Of a stretch of 64,000 bases of DNA, positions 46,649-54,367 are shown piece by piece. Positions within the stretch are counted from its first letter, which is position 1, and each line of letters begins with the position of its first letter. The stretch covers positions 62,001 through 126,000 of the forward strand of contig NZ_PIOB01000009.1 of NCBI RefSeq assembly GCF_002909255.1, given 5' to 3'. The position numbers were made by a program, and so were the translations under genes. Below the pieces are notes generated by a model. The model was not told where the DNA came from and made no database searches. It saw nothing but the letters and a program-made list of their open reading frames with translations. This DNA is from Arenibacter hampyeongensis (GTDB taxonomy: Bacteria > Bacteroidota > Bacteroidia > Flavobacteriales > Flavobacteriaceae).

Positions 46649-46984
46649 TTAATCAGAATCTGTGCTCTCCATTTCCACCCTTGTAGTCGTCATTGTTATT
46701 AAAGAAGATGAAAGTAAAACAGAATCCTCATCAGAATCAGATTGCTCAGTATCAACTAATGTAAAAGTTTGAGTTCCGAAATTCAGAGGGAAGTTATTAT
46801 CACTATCTCCGGACTCATTATGAACCTTAGTACCTGTCTCAGTAACACAATTATCCAAAACACTTATGGCAGGCGTATTGTTCGATTCCAAAACATTTAA
46901 ATTTTTTTCATAATCATATTTTACAGGAGGGATGTCCGCCATATAAGTTGGTGACTCTCCATATTCAAATAGTAAATATCTCAT
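46649..46984 (-). CDS. Graspetide precursor with three core repeats
   Basis: The 111-residue precursor has a leader (MRYLLFEYGESPTYMADIPP...) and three copies of a 15-residue core at residues 48-62 (TETGTKVHNESGDSD), 71-85 (TQTFTLVDTEQSDSD) and 97-111 (TMTTTRVEMESTDSD). The shared pattern is TxTxTxVxxExxDSD, and the last copy ends exactly at the C-terminus. Each core offers three Thr and three acids (E, D, D), as expected for three side-chain ester links. It is the first gene of a three-gene operon with 2- and 1-nt gaps. Confidence 0.9.
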   Translation of the reverse strand: MRYLLFEYGESPTYMADIPPVKYDYEKNLNVLESNNTPAISVLDNCVTETGTKVHNESGDSDNNFPLNFGTQTFTLVDTEQSDSDEDSVLLSSSLITMTTTRVEMESTDSD

Positions 46985-47688
46985 ATAACTGTTTATTTAT
47001 TAGCTTTTTGGTTTCAACAATCAATCCATTACAGTAAGATACTACAAATACACCAAACGTTTTAATTGATAAAAAGAAAATTGAATTTTTAATAAACTAA
47101 GATAAATGGTTAAGTAAATTTTACTTTAAAAACAAAAACCTGAGTGGCACTAATTATTTGTTTCCACATTAATCAAGAAGCAACCGAATCAAGTACCTCC
47201 GAATAGCAATCAGCGTCATTGTTTAACCTTATAAGAATCAAATGTCCAACATTAAAACTGATTATTAACCTCAAGTATATCTGATTTTATTAAATATTAT
47301 CTAAACTCTTTAAAGATCGCACCTTTTGTAAAGAGTTTAATGTGTGACGGAATTTTTAGTATCTTCCTTCAAAGTTCAAAAAAAAAGTAATGTAGCAATA
47401 TAAAATAACATACAATTCTGTTGATGGGGCAACAGTACAAGAAGGTTACTGAACATTTACATAAATAAGGGATATTTTGGGGGGAGATTTTTTTGATAAA
47501 CACTGCTAGTACGTTTTCCATTAAGGAAAGTGTGAGACATGGAGGTTATGAAGTCACTAAAGTTTATACAACTGATATGTCAAACGTTTATCTTTTTTCA
47601 TTAGACTTAGCAGAACCAAACTGGTATATAGCCCAAAAATGTATTCACGTAATTATATTAAAACAACATTTAATTTTTAGCAACAACT
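46985..47688. other. 700-bp region between graspetide operon and next array gene
   Basis: Very AT-rich. The left part must carry the operon promoter on the - strand. A degenerate linker (aaagttcaaa, 47371) lies in the middle. A TTG-started frame at 47493-47729 overlaps the next gene and is not convincing. No RNA element was recognised. Confidence 0.3.
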
Positions 47689-48135
47689 ATGGACTTTCGT
47701 TTAATTCCACCCGTCAGCGGTGTAGATAAGTTTGACGGTCAAATCGTATTCAAAATCCCCGTTCTTTTGAAAAAAGTTTTTTCGGAAAAGGCAAAGGGGC
47801 AAACAGTCCCTGTATTATTTGAAAGATTGGACTTCAAATCCGGAAATATGATTACTACTGCCGGAATAACGTTTAAGAAATCATTGTCATTATTTGAAGA
47901 TTTAGGCAAAATATTGCCTTTTGAGACAAGCGCAATGGTTTATAATGCAAGCGGACGAATCGCTTTTAAGATTATAGGGGTATATAATCAAGGGATTTGG
48001 GAAGAACTGCATGATGTTGAAAATATAATGAACAATGATGAAAACAGTATTCAAGAAATATTTCATCATCATTATAAAGCATTAAATGATTGGGTTGGAA
48101 ATATTGATAATGCTTTCTATGACAAGCCTCTTTAA
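47689..48135 (+). CDS. Hypothetical protein, array gene
   Basis: The 148-residue soluble protein (MDFRLIPPVSGVDKFDGQIV...) appears rich in beta strands in its first 100 residues and helical at the end (ENSIQEIFHHHYKALNDWVG). Not recognised. It is followed by a linker copy at 48189. Confidence 0.6.
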   Translation: MDFRLIPPVSGVDKFDGQIVFKIPVLLKKVFSEKAKGQTVPVLFERLDFKSGNMITTAGITFKKSLSLFEDLGKILPFETSAMVYNASGRIAFKIIGVYNQGIWEELHDVENIMNNDENSIQEIFHHHYKALNDWVGNIDNAFYDKPL

Positions 48136-48231
48136 ATATACCTCCTCTTCGTGTAAAGTTAAAATAAAACGGATATTCGGAGAAAAGCAAAGTTCAAATA
48201 AACGAAGAATCCACAAAGCAAATAGCTAAAT

Positions 48232-48423
48232 ATGAGTGATTATAATTTTAAGAAATTTAGAGACTTACTTTTTTCTTTGAAAGAACAGGGTAAAATAAGT
48301 GGATCTGAATCGGATGATTTATTATCGGAGTTTAACTTTAATGGTGAAGTGTTAGAATCTTTAAAGAAACTAGATCCATCTAAAGCGAAGTTGGTAATTG
48401 ATGCAATGCAAAAGTTCAAATAA
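48232..48423 (+). CDS. Small helical protein, array gene
   Basis: A 63-residue charged protein (MSDYNFKKFRDLLFSLKEQG...) whose last codons AAG TTC AAA TAA are the linker itself (48411). The sequence FNGEVLESLKKLDPSKAKLVIDAM resembles the tail of the 69-residue protein at 49475 (..KITFDCISNEKAQIVSEALID), so the two may be distant relatives. Confidence 0.6.
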   Translation: MSDYNFKKFRDLLFSLKEQGKISGSESDDLLSEFNFNGEVLESLKKLDPSKAKLVIDAMQKFK

Positions 48424-48433
48424 AGGATTAAAT

Positions 48434-48619
48434 ATGTCATTTCAAATTGGAGATAAAGTAAAGTACAAACCTGAGATTCACCCTGAACTTTCCTCTAACA
48501 TATATGTTGTGATTGAGCAAGTTTTTGTGAATATTGCGAAACAGAAAACAATAGGTGTGAAAAATGTTGAGACGGGTCAAGAACTCTTTAAGAACCCTGA
48601 AGATTTAGAACACTTATAA
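48434..48619 (+). CDS. Small SH3-like protein, array gene
   Basis: ATG 48434 lies five nt after the linker at 48411. The 61 residues (MSFQIGDKVKYKPEIHPELS...) look like a small beta barrel of the KOW/SH3 sort that begins with GDKVxY; no specific family is assigned. The stop is followed at once by the next linker (48619). Confidence 0.6.
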   Translation: MSFQIGDKVKYKPEIHPELSSNIYVVIEQVFVNIAKQKTIGVKNVETGQELFKNPEDLEHL

Positions 48620-48724
48620 AAGTTCAAATAAAGGATTATTTAAAGTCTGTAAATGCATTCTTTTCTACTAATTCTTAACTTAGTCATATTAGCAGGATAT
48701 TATCAATGATGATATCCCAGTATT

Positions 48725-49351
48725 GTGTTTAATTATAAAAATTTGAGAGAGCAGGAGTCATTTAGGGACAAAAGAGAGCAAAGAAAGATCGGACTACAAA
48801 CTTTCTTCATGAATATTGATAATAATCATTACGATTTCGTTTCTAATAAACTTATAAAAGACCTTGAAAAGAAAGTGATCGAACTAAAGTCTCAAATTGA
48901 ATCAGACGAAAAAGGAGTCGGATATATGAAACACATGGAGGTTTACTTTCTGGACAAGGAACTTTATGCCGTTTCAGAAATGAAAATACTTTACGGGTAC
49001 AAGCATTTTGAAACTCATTTAAAGTGGTTATTGAAAGCCTCATACTCTTCCGAAATCAACGAAAGACAATTATTTCGTTGGGAAAATGTTGAAGATTTTT
49101 TGACTTCCAAAAAGATAAACCCAAAGGAATTATCAAACTATGTAGAAATACGGGACTTAAGAAATCTAAACAATGCCATTAAACACTCACTCAATATTCT
49201 GGACAATAACACGAAGAATATAAAAGAGTTTCAAAATAAAAAGGACTTGAATTATATGGACTTGTTGAATTTCTATTCAAGAGTTGAAAATAGTAGTCTG
49301 AACTTTGTACAATCATTATCTGAGCGAATTGAAAAGGATTTGTATTTGTAG
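48725..49351 (+). CDS. Hypothetical helical protein
   Basis: The frame opens at GTG 48725; an ATG at 48809 (MNIDNNHYDFVSNKL) would give 180 residues and is an equal candidate. The protein is helical and charged (NKLIKDLEKKVIELKSQIES is a coiled-coil segment), with RDLRNLNNAIKHSLNIL as in HEPN-like or DUF-type helical bundles. The R..N..KH pattern is suggestive of a HEPN fold but incomplete. Confidence 0.55.
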   Translation: MFNYKNLREQESFRDKREQRKIGLQTFFMNIDNNHYDFVSNKLIKDLEKKVIELKSQIESDEKGVGYMKHMEVYFLDKELYAVSEMKILYGYKHFETHLKWLLKASYSSEINERQLFRWENVEDFLTSKKINPKELSNYVEIRDLRNLNNAIKHSLNILDNNTKNIKEFQNKKDLNYMDLLNFYSRVENSSLNFVQSLSERIEKDLYL

Positions 49352-49474
49352 CCTCCTCCTTTTTTCGTACAACCTAAAATTCGAAATCATTACCTTTAAG
49401 TCTAGATGGCCAAAAGATGAGATGAGACACTTTCTCGGCGAACCAGATTATAATTAAAAGTTCAAATAAAGGAT

Positions 49475-49684
49475 ATGTTAGAAGATGGATTTAGGTCACA
49501 TAGATATAGCGATATATTGGACAACTTAGGCGAGAATGGTTTTCTGACCGCTGAGGATATTGGTAAGCTGCTAAAAGAATTTACCAGCACCAAAAAAATT
49601 ACTTTTGATTGCATAAGTAATGAAAAGGCCCAAATCGTGTCGGAAGCATTAATTGATAATTATAATCGGTCAAAGTCTAATTAA
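49475..49684 (+). CDS. Small helical protein, array gene
   Basis: ATG 49475 follows the linker (49457-49474) with no gap. The 69-residue product (MLEDGFRSHRYSDILDNLGE...) ends with codons AAG TCT AAT TAA, another linker variant. It resembles the 63-residue protein at 48232 in its second half. No family is known. Confidence 0.6.
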   Translation: MLEDGFRSHRYSDILDNLGENGFLTAEDIGKLLKEFTSTKKITFDCISNEKAQIVSEALIDNYNRSKSN

Positions 49685-49833
49685 ACGATGGGCTTACACT
49701 AAGACGTAATTTGAAAAATTGAATTAAAAGTTAGAAATCAAAACCCTAAAGCCATCGCCTTTTTGGATACAGTCCAATAGGAATTTCACTAAAGGGTTTT
49801 TGTAAATTTATAAAAGTTTTATTTTAATAAAGG

Positions 49834-50058
49834 ATGAAAATTTTTGTGCGAATTGTAATTATAAATCTTTGGGTAGGTTCCTGGATGCCATTTTTGTATA
49901 TAGCAATTAAGTTAAGTAAATATGATTATGATAAATTAGAGTGGTATGTAGCCTTACTTTTTTTCTTAGTCGCAATTTTGGTTTGGGTTGTTGCGATTGG
50001 ATCGTCAATATTTCTATACAAGATAGAAGACCATGATTGGATTAAACAGCTTGACTAA
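49834..50058 (+). CDS. Small two-helix membrane protein
   Basis: A 74-residue protein with two hydrophobic helices (about 5-27 and 38-62) and a short polar end EDHDWIKQLD. The sequence upstream has aaataaaggATG, a linker-like end. Not recognised. Confidence 0.55.
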   Translation: MKIFVRIVIINLWVGSWMPFLYIAIKLSKYDYDKLEWYVALLFFLVAILVWVVAIGSSIFLYKIEDHDWIKQLD

Positions 50059-50085
50059 TTAAATAGTAAAAAGGGCAAATAAAGG

Positions 50086-50286
50086 ATGACATACAAGCAA
50101 ATTCAGAGCTTAGCCAAAAAAGAATTAGGAAGAACTATAAAACCTTGCTGGATAGCTGATGTCAAAAGAGAATTGGGTTTAACAACTAGAGTTGCTTTCA
50201 ATAGAATTTCTTCTTTAGAGATTAAGGATCCTTGTCCTGAAGGAGAAGTAAGGGAATGGTTATTAAATATTTTAAAGTCTAAATAA
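50086..50286 (+). CDS. Small conserved protein with CWIADVKRE motif
   Basis: ATG 50086 overlaps the end of a linker copy (aaagggcaaataaaggATG). The 66 residues (MTYKQIQSLAKKELGRTIKP, CWIADVKRELGLTTR) match a widespread, uncharacterised small protein type with the string TCWIADVK-LGL and a terminal CP motif (DPCPEG). The end (LKSK, stop) is encoded by the next linker. Confidence 0.65.
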   Translation: MTYKQIQSLAKKELGRTIKPCWIADVKRELGLTTRVAFNRISSLEIKDPCPEGEVREWLLNILKSK

Positions 50287-50297
50287 AGGATTAAAAA

Positions 50298-50909
50298 TTG
50301 AGTAGAGTTTTTAAATTTAGAATTGAGTTAGAAGGTAGTAATCCCAAAATATGGCGGGAATTTTTGGTGCCATCCGATATCACGTTTTACAGGCTTCACC
50401 ATATCGTTCAAATTGTTATGGGGTGGGAGAACTATCACCTATACGAATTCACCGCGGACAGCTATCGGATCGGCCAACAATTTGAGGACGATGGTTTTAA
50501 TGGTCCCCATGAGGTCATCGATTCGCAAAGGATAAAAATCGGTGATGTGCTAAAAACCAAAGGCCAGAAATTGCACTATCTATATGATTTCGGGGATTAC
50601 TGGCAGCATTCCTTGACTTTGGAAATGATCATAGAGGATCTGACAATTCCATTTTCGATTTGTTGCGCAGGTAAGTTGAACTGTCCTCCGGAAGATGTCG
50701 GTAGCCTACCGGGTTTTTATGATTTTTTAAAGATTATGGCGAAGCCCAAGCACTTAGAATATAAAGAGCTTAAAGAATGGGTAAAAAGTAAGCTTGTCGC
50801 TATTGATGGCAAATATGATCCTGAAAAATTCTATATTAAAAAGGTAAATTGGGTACTGCTCAATTTAGATGTTTATATCAAGGATTGGGAGAATGAATGT
50901 AACCAGTAA
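50298..50909 (+). CDS. Plasmid pRiA4b ORF-3 family protein
   Basis: The TTG at 50298, seven nt after a linker copy, starts a 203-residue protein. It has VFKFRIELEGSNPKIWREFL, FYRLHHIVQIVMGWENYHLYEF and HYLYDFGDYWQHSLTLE, the signature of pRiA4b ORF-3-like proteins. The family is common on mobile elements and its function is unknown. This gene is GC-richer than its neighbours, which suggests separate origin. Confidence 0.9.
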   Translation: MSRVFKFRIELEGSNPKIWREFLVPSDITFYRLHHIVQIVMGWENYHLYEFTADSYRIGQQFEDDGFNGPHEVIDSQRIKIGDVLKTKGQKLHYLYDFGDYWQHSLTLEMIIEDLTIPFSICCAGKLNCPPEDVGSLPGFYDFLKIMAKPKHLEYKELKEWVKSKLVAIDGKYDPEKFYIKKVNWVLLNLDVYIKDWENECNQ

Positions 50910-51015
50910 GAGTTCAAATAAAGGATATTATTCCAAATTGGTTATTTAGCGGAGTGTTTTACATATCTAGAAAAAAAGCAATTTACAAAGGCTCAACTCA
51001 TGAAATAAAATTGAC

Positions 51016-51891
51016 ATGGCCAGAAAAGTATATTACAGCAGACCTCTTAAGCATTTTTGGGATAACCTTTATAGGAAGCAAAAGCGGTTTACTCCAGATT
51101 TTACAGATGATCAAATATTTGAGGTGCTCAGAAATAACATTTTAAACAGCCCAGTAACGGCCTACGAAACGTATGCCTCTAAACAATTAATAGTATCAGG
51201 TTGGGAAATGTGGAGAGTCGATTCAAAAGGAGACTTACTACATGTTTTCTTCGTTGACAAACACTTGCGAGACTTCCTTGAAGGTACAACTTTGTCAGAT
51301 TTGGAAGGTATCAAGCACTTTCTTTACGAAAACGGTCAAAACCGAAGTGTATTTCATTTATATTCCAACAAAAAGATTAATCATGTGGTATATCAATTTG
51401 CTTTGCACATCCCATATGAATCTGAGGGATATGCCTTTTCTCTTAGTGTGGAAGAAGATGGTTGCCTTGAGCTATACTATTCACTTGGAGAACATGGGGG
51501 AAGAATGTCAGATAAATTCTATGTTGATGTCAATAAGAAAAATGACAATATCTCATTAACTCACACCAAAATGTTCAGACTTGTCATTAATACAATAGCC
51601 TACATGAGTTGCTTCCCTGAATGTGTTGATGATGGGGTTCCAAAGAATTTGTTGGAAAGAAATGAAGATTTGTCAGCAAGAAACTTTTCATTAAAGTTAT
51701 CTGACAAGATTAAAGAAAATGAAGGTTCAAAGCTCTCAAAAAGGCCACATTTCAGAAAGGGTCATTTTAGGCACCTCAGATCAGAGAAATTTGTTAACAA
51801 GAAAGGACAGGTAGTATTTATCTCTGAGACCATGGTTAAAGGAAAGGCAAAAACCGTTTCGACTTCTCCTGAAATGGGTAAATTAAAATAA
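51016..51891 (+). CDS. Hypothetical protein with basic C-terminal HFRKGHFRHLRSEKF motif
   Basis: The 291-residue protein (MARKVYYSRPLKHFWDNLYR...) has a mixed N-terminal body and a basic C-terminal tail containing RPHFRKGHFRHLRSEKFVN and a short strand GQVVFISETMVKG. A similar H-x-R-x-G-H-x-R tail occurs in several phage and plasmid proteins, including relatives of AcrVA2-like proteins, but this is a loose likeness. The start is about 90 nt after the linker at 50909. Confidence 0.5.
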   Translation: MARKVYYSRPLKHFWDNLYRKQKRFTPDFTDDQIFEVLRNNILNSPVTAYETYASKQLIVSGWEMWRVDSKGDLLHVFFVDKHLRDFLEGTTLSDLEGIKHFLYENGQNRSVFHLYSNKKINHVVYQFALHIPYESEGYAFSLSVEEDGCLELYYSLGEHGGRMSDKFYVDVNKKNDNISLTHTKMFRLVINTIAYMSCFPECVDDGVPKNLLERNEDLSARNFSLKLSDKIKENEGSKLSKRPHFRKGHFRHLRSEKFVNKKGQVVFISETMVKGKAKTVSTSPEMGKLK

Positions 51892-51997
51892 ATATATGAA
51901 CATTATGCCTTTCCAAAATTATAATCTAACCATAGTCAAGTTCAATTAAACGATAGCATCAATGATTCTATCCCGATGTTAGCAGTAATATCCAAAA

Positions 51998-52948
51998 ATG
52001 AGCAAACCAATAAATATATTATTAGAAATAGGTGAATTAGCGGAATCCAAAAATATCCGAGATTCAAAAAAGATTTTAGATATATTGATGAACAGTATAT
52101 ATAGTTTATCAATAAAACATCATACTGACCCTATTGATTTCGCTGAACAGAAATATGCGAAGATTATTGCTCAAATGATTTTTACAAAATTATTTAACAT
52201 CAGGGAAAATTTAAATGGGATTAATTTTTCAAATGACGAATTTCATTTCAAAAATGATATTATTGATACAAATTTAGTTGCTAACAATATTAGAAACTTG
52301 TTTGAGACAGTTTGCCTATTTAATAATTTTTTTATCCATTCAACAAATAAGGATGAATTAATTTTAAAATTAAATATATGGGAATATTCAAGCTTAAAAT
52401 ATAGACTAAAACTTGAAAATCAAGCGACAAATGACGAGCAAAAATCACTTTTACAAAAAGACAAACACAGATTAATTGCTTTAAAAACAAATATTGAAAA
52501 CTCTAAAATTTACAATGAACTAAACGATGATAATAAAAGGAAAATTCGAATTATATTAAAAAATAAAGATTACAAATTTTCTATTATAAATGGAGAAGTT
52601 AAAATTTATGATTGGCAGAAGTTAGCTGACAATTTTCCCGATACACAAAAATCCATACCACTATTATATACAATTCTATCATTTTATAGTCATCCAACTT
52701 GGAAATCAGTATTTGATTATGGAAACAATTTCAAAGAAGAAAAAATTTGGATTCAAAATGCACAAGATTTATTGAGATACTCTTACATACTATCTTCAAT
52801 ATTTATAATTGACTTTATAAAATATTTCCCAAATAGTGAAAATTCATTTAATAAATTGAAACCTTTAGATATTTACTTAATTGAGTTCTATAATTATTTA
52901 GTCCGAGGACAAGAGTATTTATTAGATAAGGACAGATTTAAAGAATAA
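51998..52948 (+). CDS. Hypothetical helical protein
   Basis: The 316-residue protein (MSKPINILLEIGELAESKNI...) is mainly helical, without signal peptide. IRNLFETVCLFNNFFIH and YTILSFYSHPTWKSVFDYG recall DUF5677-like helical families, in which the S.HP...S motif is usual, but the match is not secure. A linker lies 44 nt upstream and another (52977) directly follows. Confidence 0.5.
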   Translation: MSKPINILLEIGELAESKNIRDSKKILDILMNSIYSLSIKHHTDPIDFAEQKYAKIIAQMIFTKLFNIRENLNGINFSNDEFHFKNDIIDTNLVANNIRNLFETVCLFNNFFIHSTNKDELILKLNIWEYSSLKYRLKLENQATNDEQKSLLQKDKHRLIALKTNIENSKIYNELNDDNKRKIRIILKNKDYKFSIINGEVKIYDWQKLADNFPDTQKSIPLLYTILSFYSHPTWKSVFDYGNNFKEEKIWIQNAQDLLRYSYILSSIFIIDFIKYFPNSENSFNKLKPLDIYLIEFYNYLVRGQEYLLDKDRFKE

Positions 52949-53062
52949 ATACTACAGCTAAGAACTGAGTTAACCAAAAGTTCAAATAAACGATTTTCAA
53001 ATATTAAGGTGTTTGCTATGATTAGCTGAGTGATAAGCGTGAAAATAGCTTAAATTTAAATA

Positions 53063-54025
53063 ATGAACTCCATAACCGACATTCCGCCCATTGAGGTCTT
53101 AGAAAATCTTGATCTATTACGATCAGATCTGGAATCAAAGATCCCACCAAAAAAACTTGACCAAAATTTATTGATTGCCTCATGGAACATTCGGGCCTTC
53201 GGTAATTTGACCCGAAAATGGGATTCGGATGAAAATGATTCTCCCAAGCGTGATCTTCATTCCATTCTCTGCATTGCCGAGATTATCAAAAGGTTCGATG
53301 TGATCGCGGTCCAAGAGGTCAAGGACAATATCAGGGCCTTACGGGATACACTCAAAATACTGGGCCATAATTGGTCCTTAATACTTACGGATGTTAATAA
53401 GGGCAAGGTTGGTAACGGGGAACGCATGGCCTACCTGTTCGACACCAGAAGAGTCCAAATGTCCGGACTTGCCGGAGAATTGGTTGTCCCAGAAGAATGG
53501 GAGGACGACATAAATGATGGCGCATTGGTGAAACAATTCGTACGATCTCCTTACGCTGTAAGCTTTCAGTCCGGTAAGCACACTTTTATTTTGGTGACCT
53601 TGCATATTTTATACGGGGACAGTCCTAAAAGCCGTATCCAAGAGTTAAAGGGAATCGCGAAATGGTTATCAAGCTGGGCGAATGATATGAATGCCTATCA
53701 TCATGACCTTATTGCCCTGGGAGATTTCAATATAGATGAACGCGGGGATCTTTTGGACAAAACGTTCTTATCGGAAGGATTGTACGTGCCCCCTCAACTT
53801 CAGAAAAAGGAAGTAACGAGATCGATTTTTGACCAAACTAAGTACTATGATCAAATTGCTTGGTTCGATGGCCCGCCGAACGGACCAAAGCTTTCAATGG
53901 AATTCCTGAACGGAGGCAACTATGATTTTGTTCCAATAGCACTTCAAAACCGTGGATTGACCAAAAACAGTCTTTCTTGGCTCATATCGGACCATTATCC
54001 GCTATGGGCGGAATTCAAAGTTTAA
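53063..54025 (+). CDS. Endonuclease/exonuclease/phosphatase-family protein
   Basis: The 320-residue protein has the EEP fold: LLIASWNIRAFG (metal Asn near residue 38), VIAVQEVKDN (Glu, about 83), VTLHILYGD, DLIALGDFNIDERGD (D-N pair) and a final LSWLISDHYPLWAEFKV (SDH). All catalytic motifs are present, so it is probably an active nuclease or phosphodiesterase. It ends the linker array. Codon use is closer to the mobilisation region than to the AT-rich array. Confidence 0.92.
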   Translation: MNSITDIPPIEVLENLDLLRSDLESKIPPKKLDQNLLIASWNIRAFGNLTRKWDSDENDSPKRDLHSILCIAEIIKRFDVIAVQEVKDNIRALRDTLKILGHNWSLILTDVNKGKVGNGERMAYLFDTRRVQMSGLAGELVVPEEWEDDINDGALVKQFVRSPYAVSFQSGKHTFILVTLHILYGDSPKSRIQELKGIAKWLSSWANDMNAYHHDLIALGDFNIDERGDLLDKTFLSEGLYVPPQLQKKEVTRSIFDQTKYYDQIAWFDGPPNGPKLSMEFLNGGNYDFVPIALQNRGLTKNSLSWLISDHYPLWAEFKV

Positions 54026-54042
54026 AATAATGATTATTTCTT

Positions 54043-54308
54043 TTAAAAAGGTCCCTTTTCCCTAGGCCCTTTACTGGTAACTTTCCACTGATCATTCTCT
54101 TTGATCAATTTGAAAATCCCAGGCTTTTTGTCAAATGAAGAATTATATTTGACCCAAGCCGTATTGTCTTCAACAGCTTCGTCTAGGATTTCAACTTTAG
54201 TACCAATTTCCTCTTCGGGCACCAAATTCTGAATCAATATCAAGCCACTATAACCATCAGAAGTAGTATACTTTTTTAAAATAGTGTTGTCTTTGGTGGA
54301 TACTTCGG
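54043..54308 (-). pseudogene. 3' part of a DUF4878-like lipoprotein gene split by IS21
   Basis: On the - strand the frame ends ..TKRTEVSTKDNTILKKY, TTSDGYSGLILIQNLVP, ..AWVKYNSSFDKKPGIFK and DQWKVTSKGPREKGPF. The closing beta strands with a WKVT end fit DUF4878/DUF4019-like small lipoproteins. No start codon belongs to it: the frame runs into the IS21 end. The missing 5' part is very likely the fragment at 62092-62223 on the other side of the nested elements. Confidence 0.7.
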
Positions 54309-54367
54309 TTCGTTTTGTGCCACTTTGAAAGATCAAGTAACAATTACCTTGTCGCCAAAAAAGCGAT

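Larger units (their letters stand above)
40582..52994 (+). repeat. Recurrent 18-nt linker AAAGTTCAAATAAAGGAT joining small genes
   Basis: Copies of AAAGTTCAAATAAAGGAT, exact or with a few changes, occur only on the + strand at 40582, 42520 (aaagtctaaataggaat), 42575, 43662, 43955, 44403, 44773, 45102, 47371, 48189, 48411, 48619, 49457, 49672 (aaagtctaattaaacgat), 50069, 50274, 50909, 51937 and 52977. Most lie 0-30 nt before a start codon. At 48411, 50274, 49672 and 42520 the linker itself encodes the end of the upstream protein (K[FS][KN] and stop). TAA and AAGGA in the linker can serve as stop codon and ribosome-binding site. The function is unknown. Confidence 0.85.

Noticed and set aside
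47493-47729. 78-residue frame starting at TTG upstream of the 148-residue gene
   Set aside because: Overlaps the better-supported gene at 47689, has no linker before it and no family likeness.
48653-48709. 18-codon frame MHSFLLILNLVILAGYYQ after a linker
   Set aside because: Looks like the stub of a lipoprotein signal peptide, but it is too short to call as a gene.
50954-51145. 63-residue frame before the 291-residue gene
   Set aside because: It overlaps the start of the gene at 51016 in another frame and has no support.
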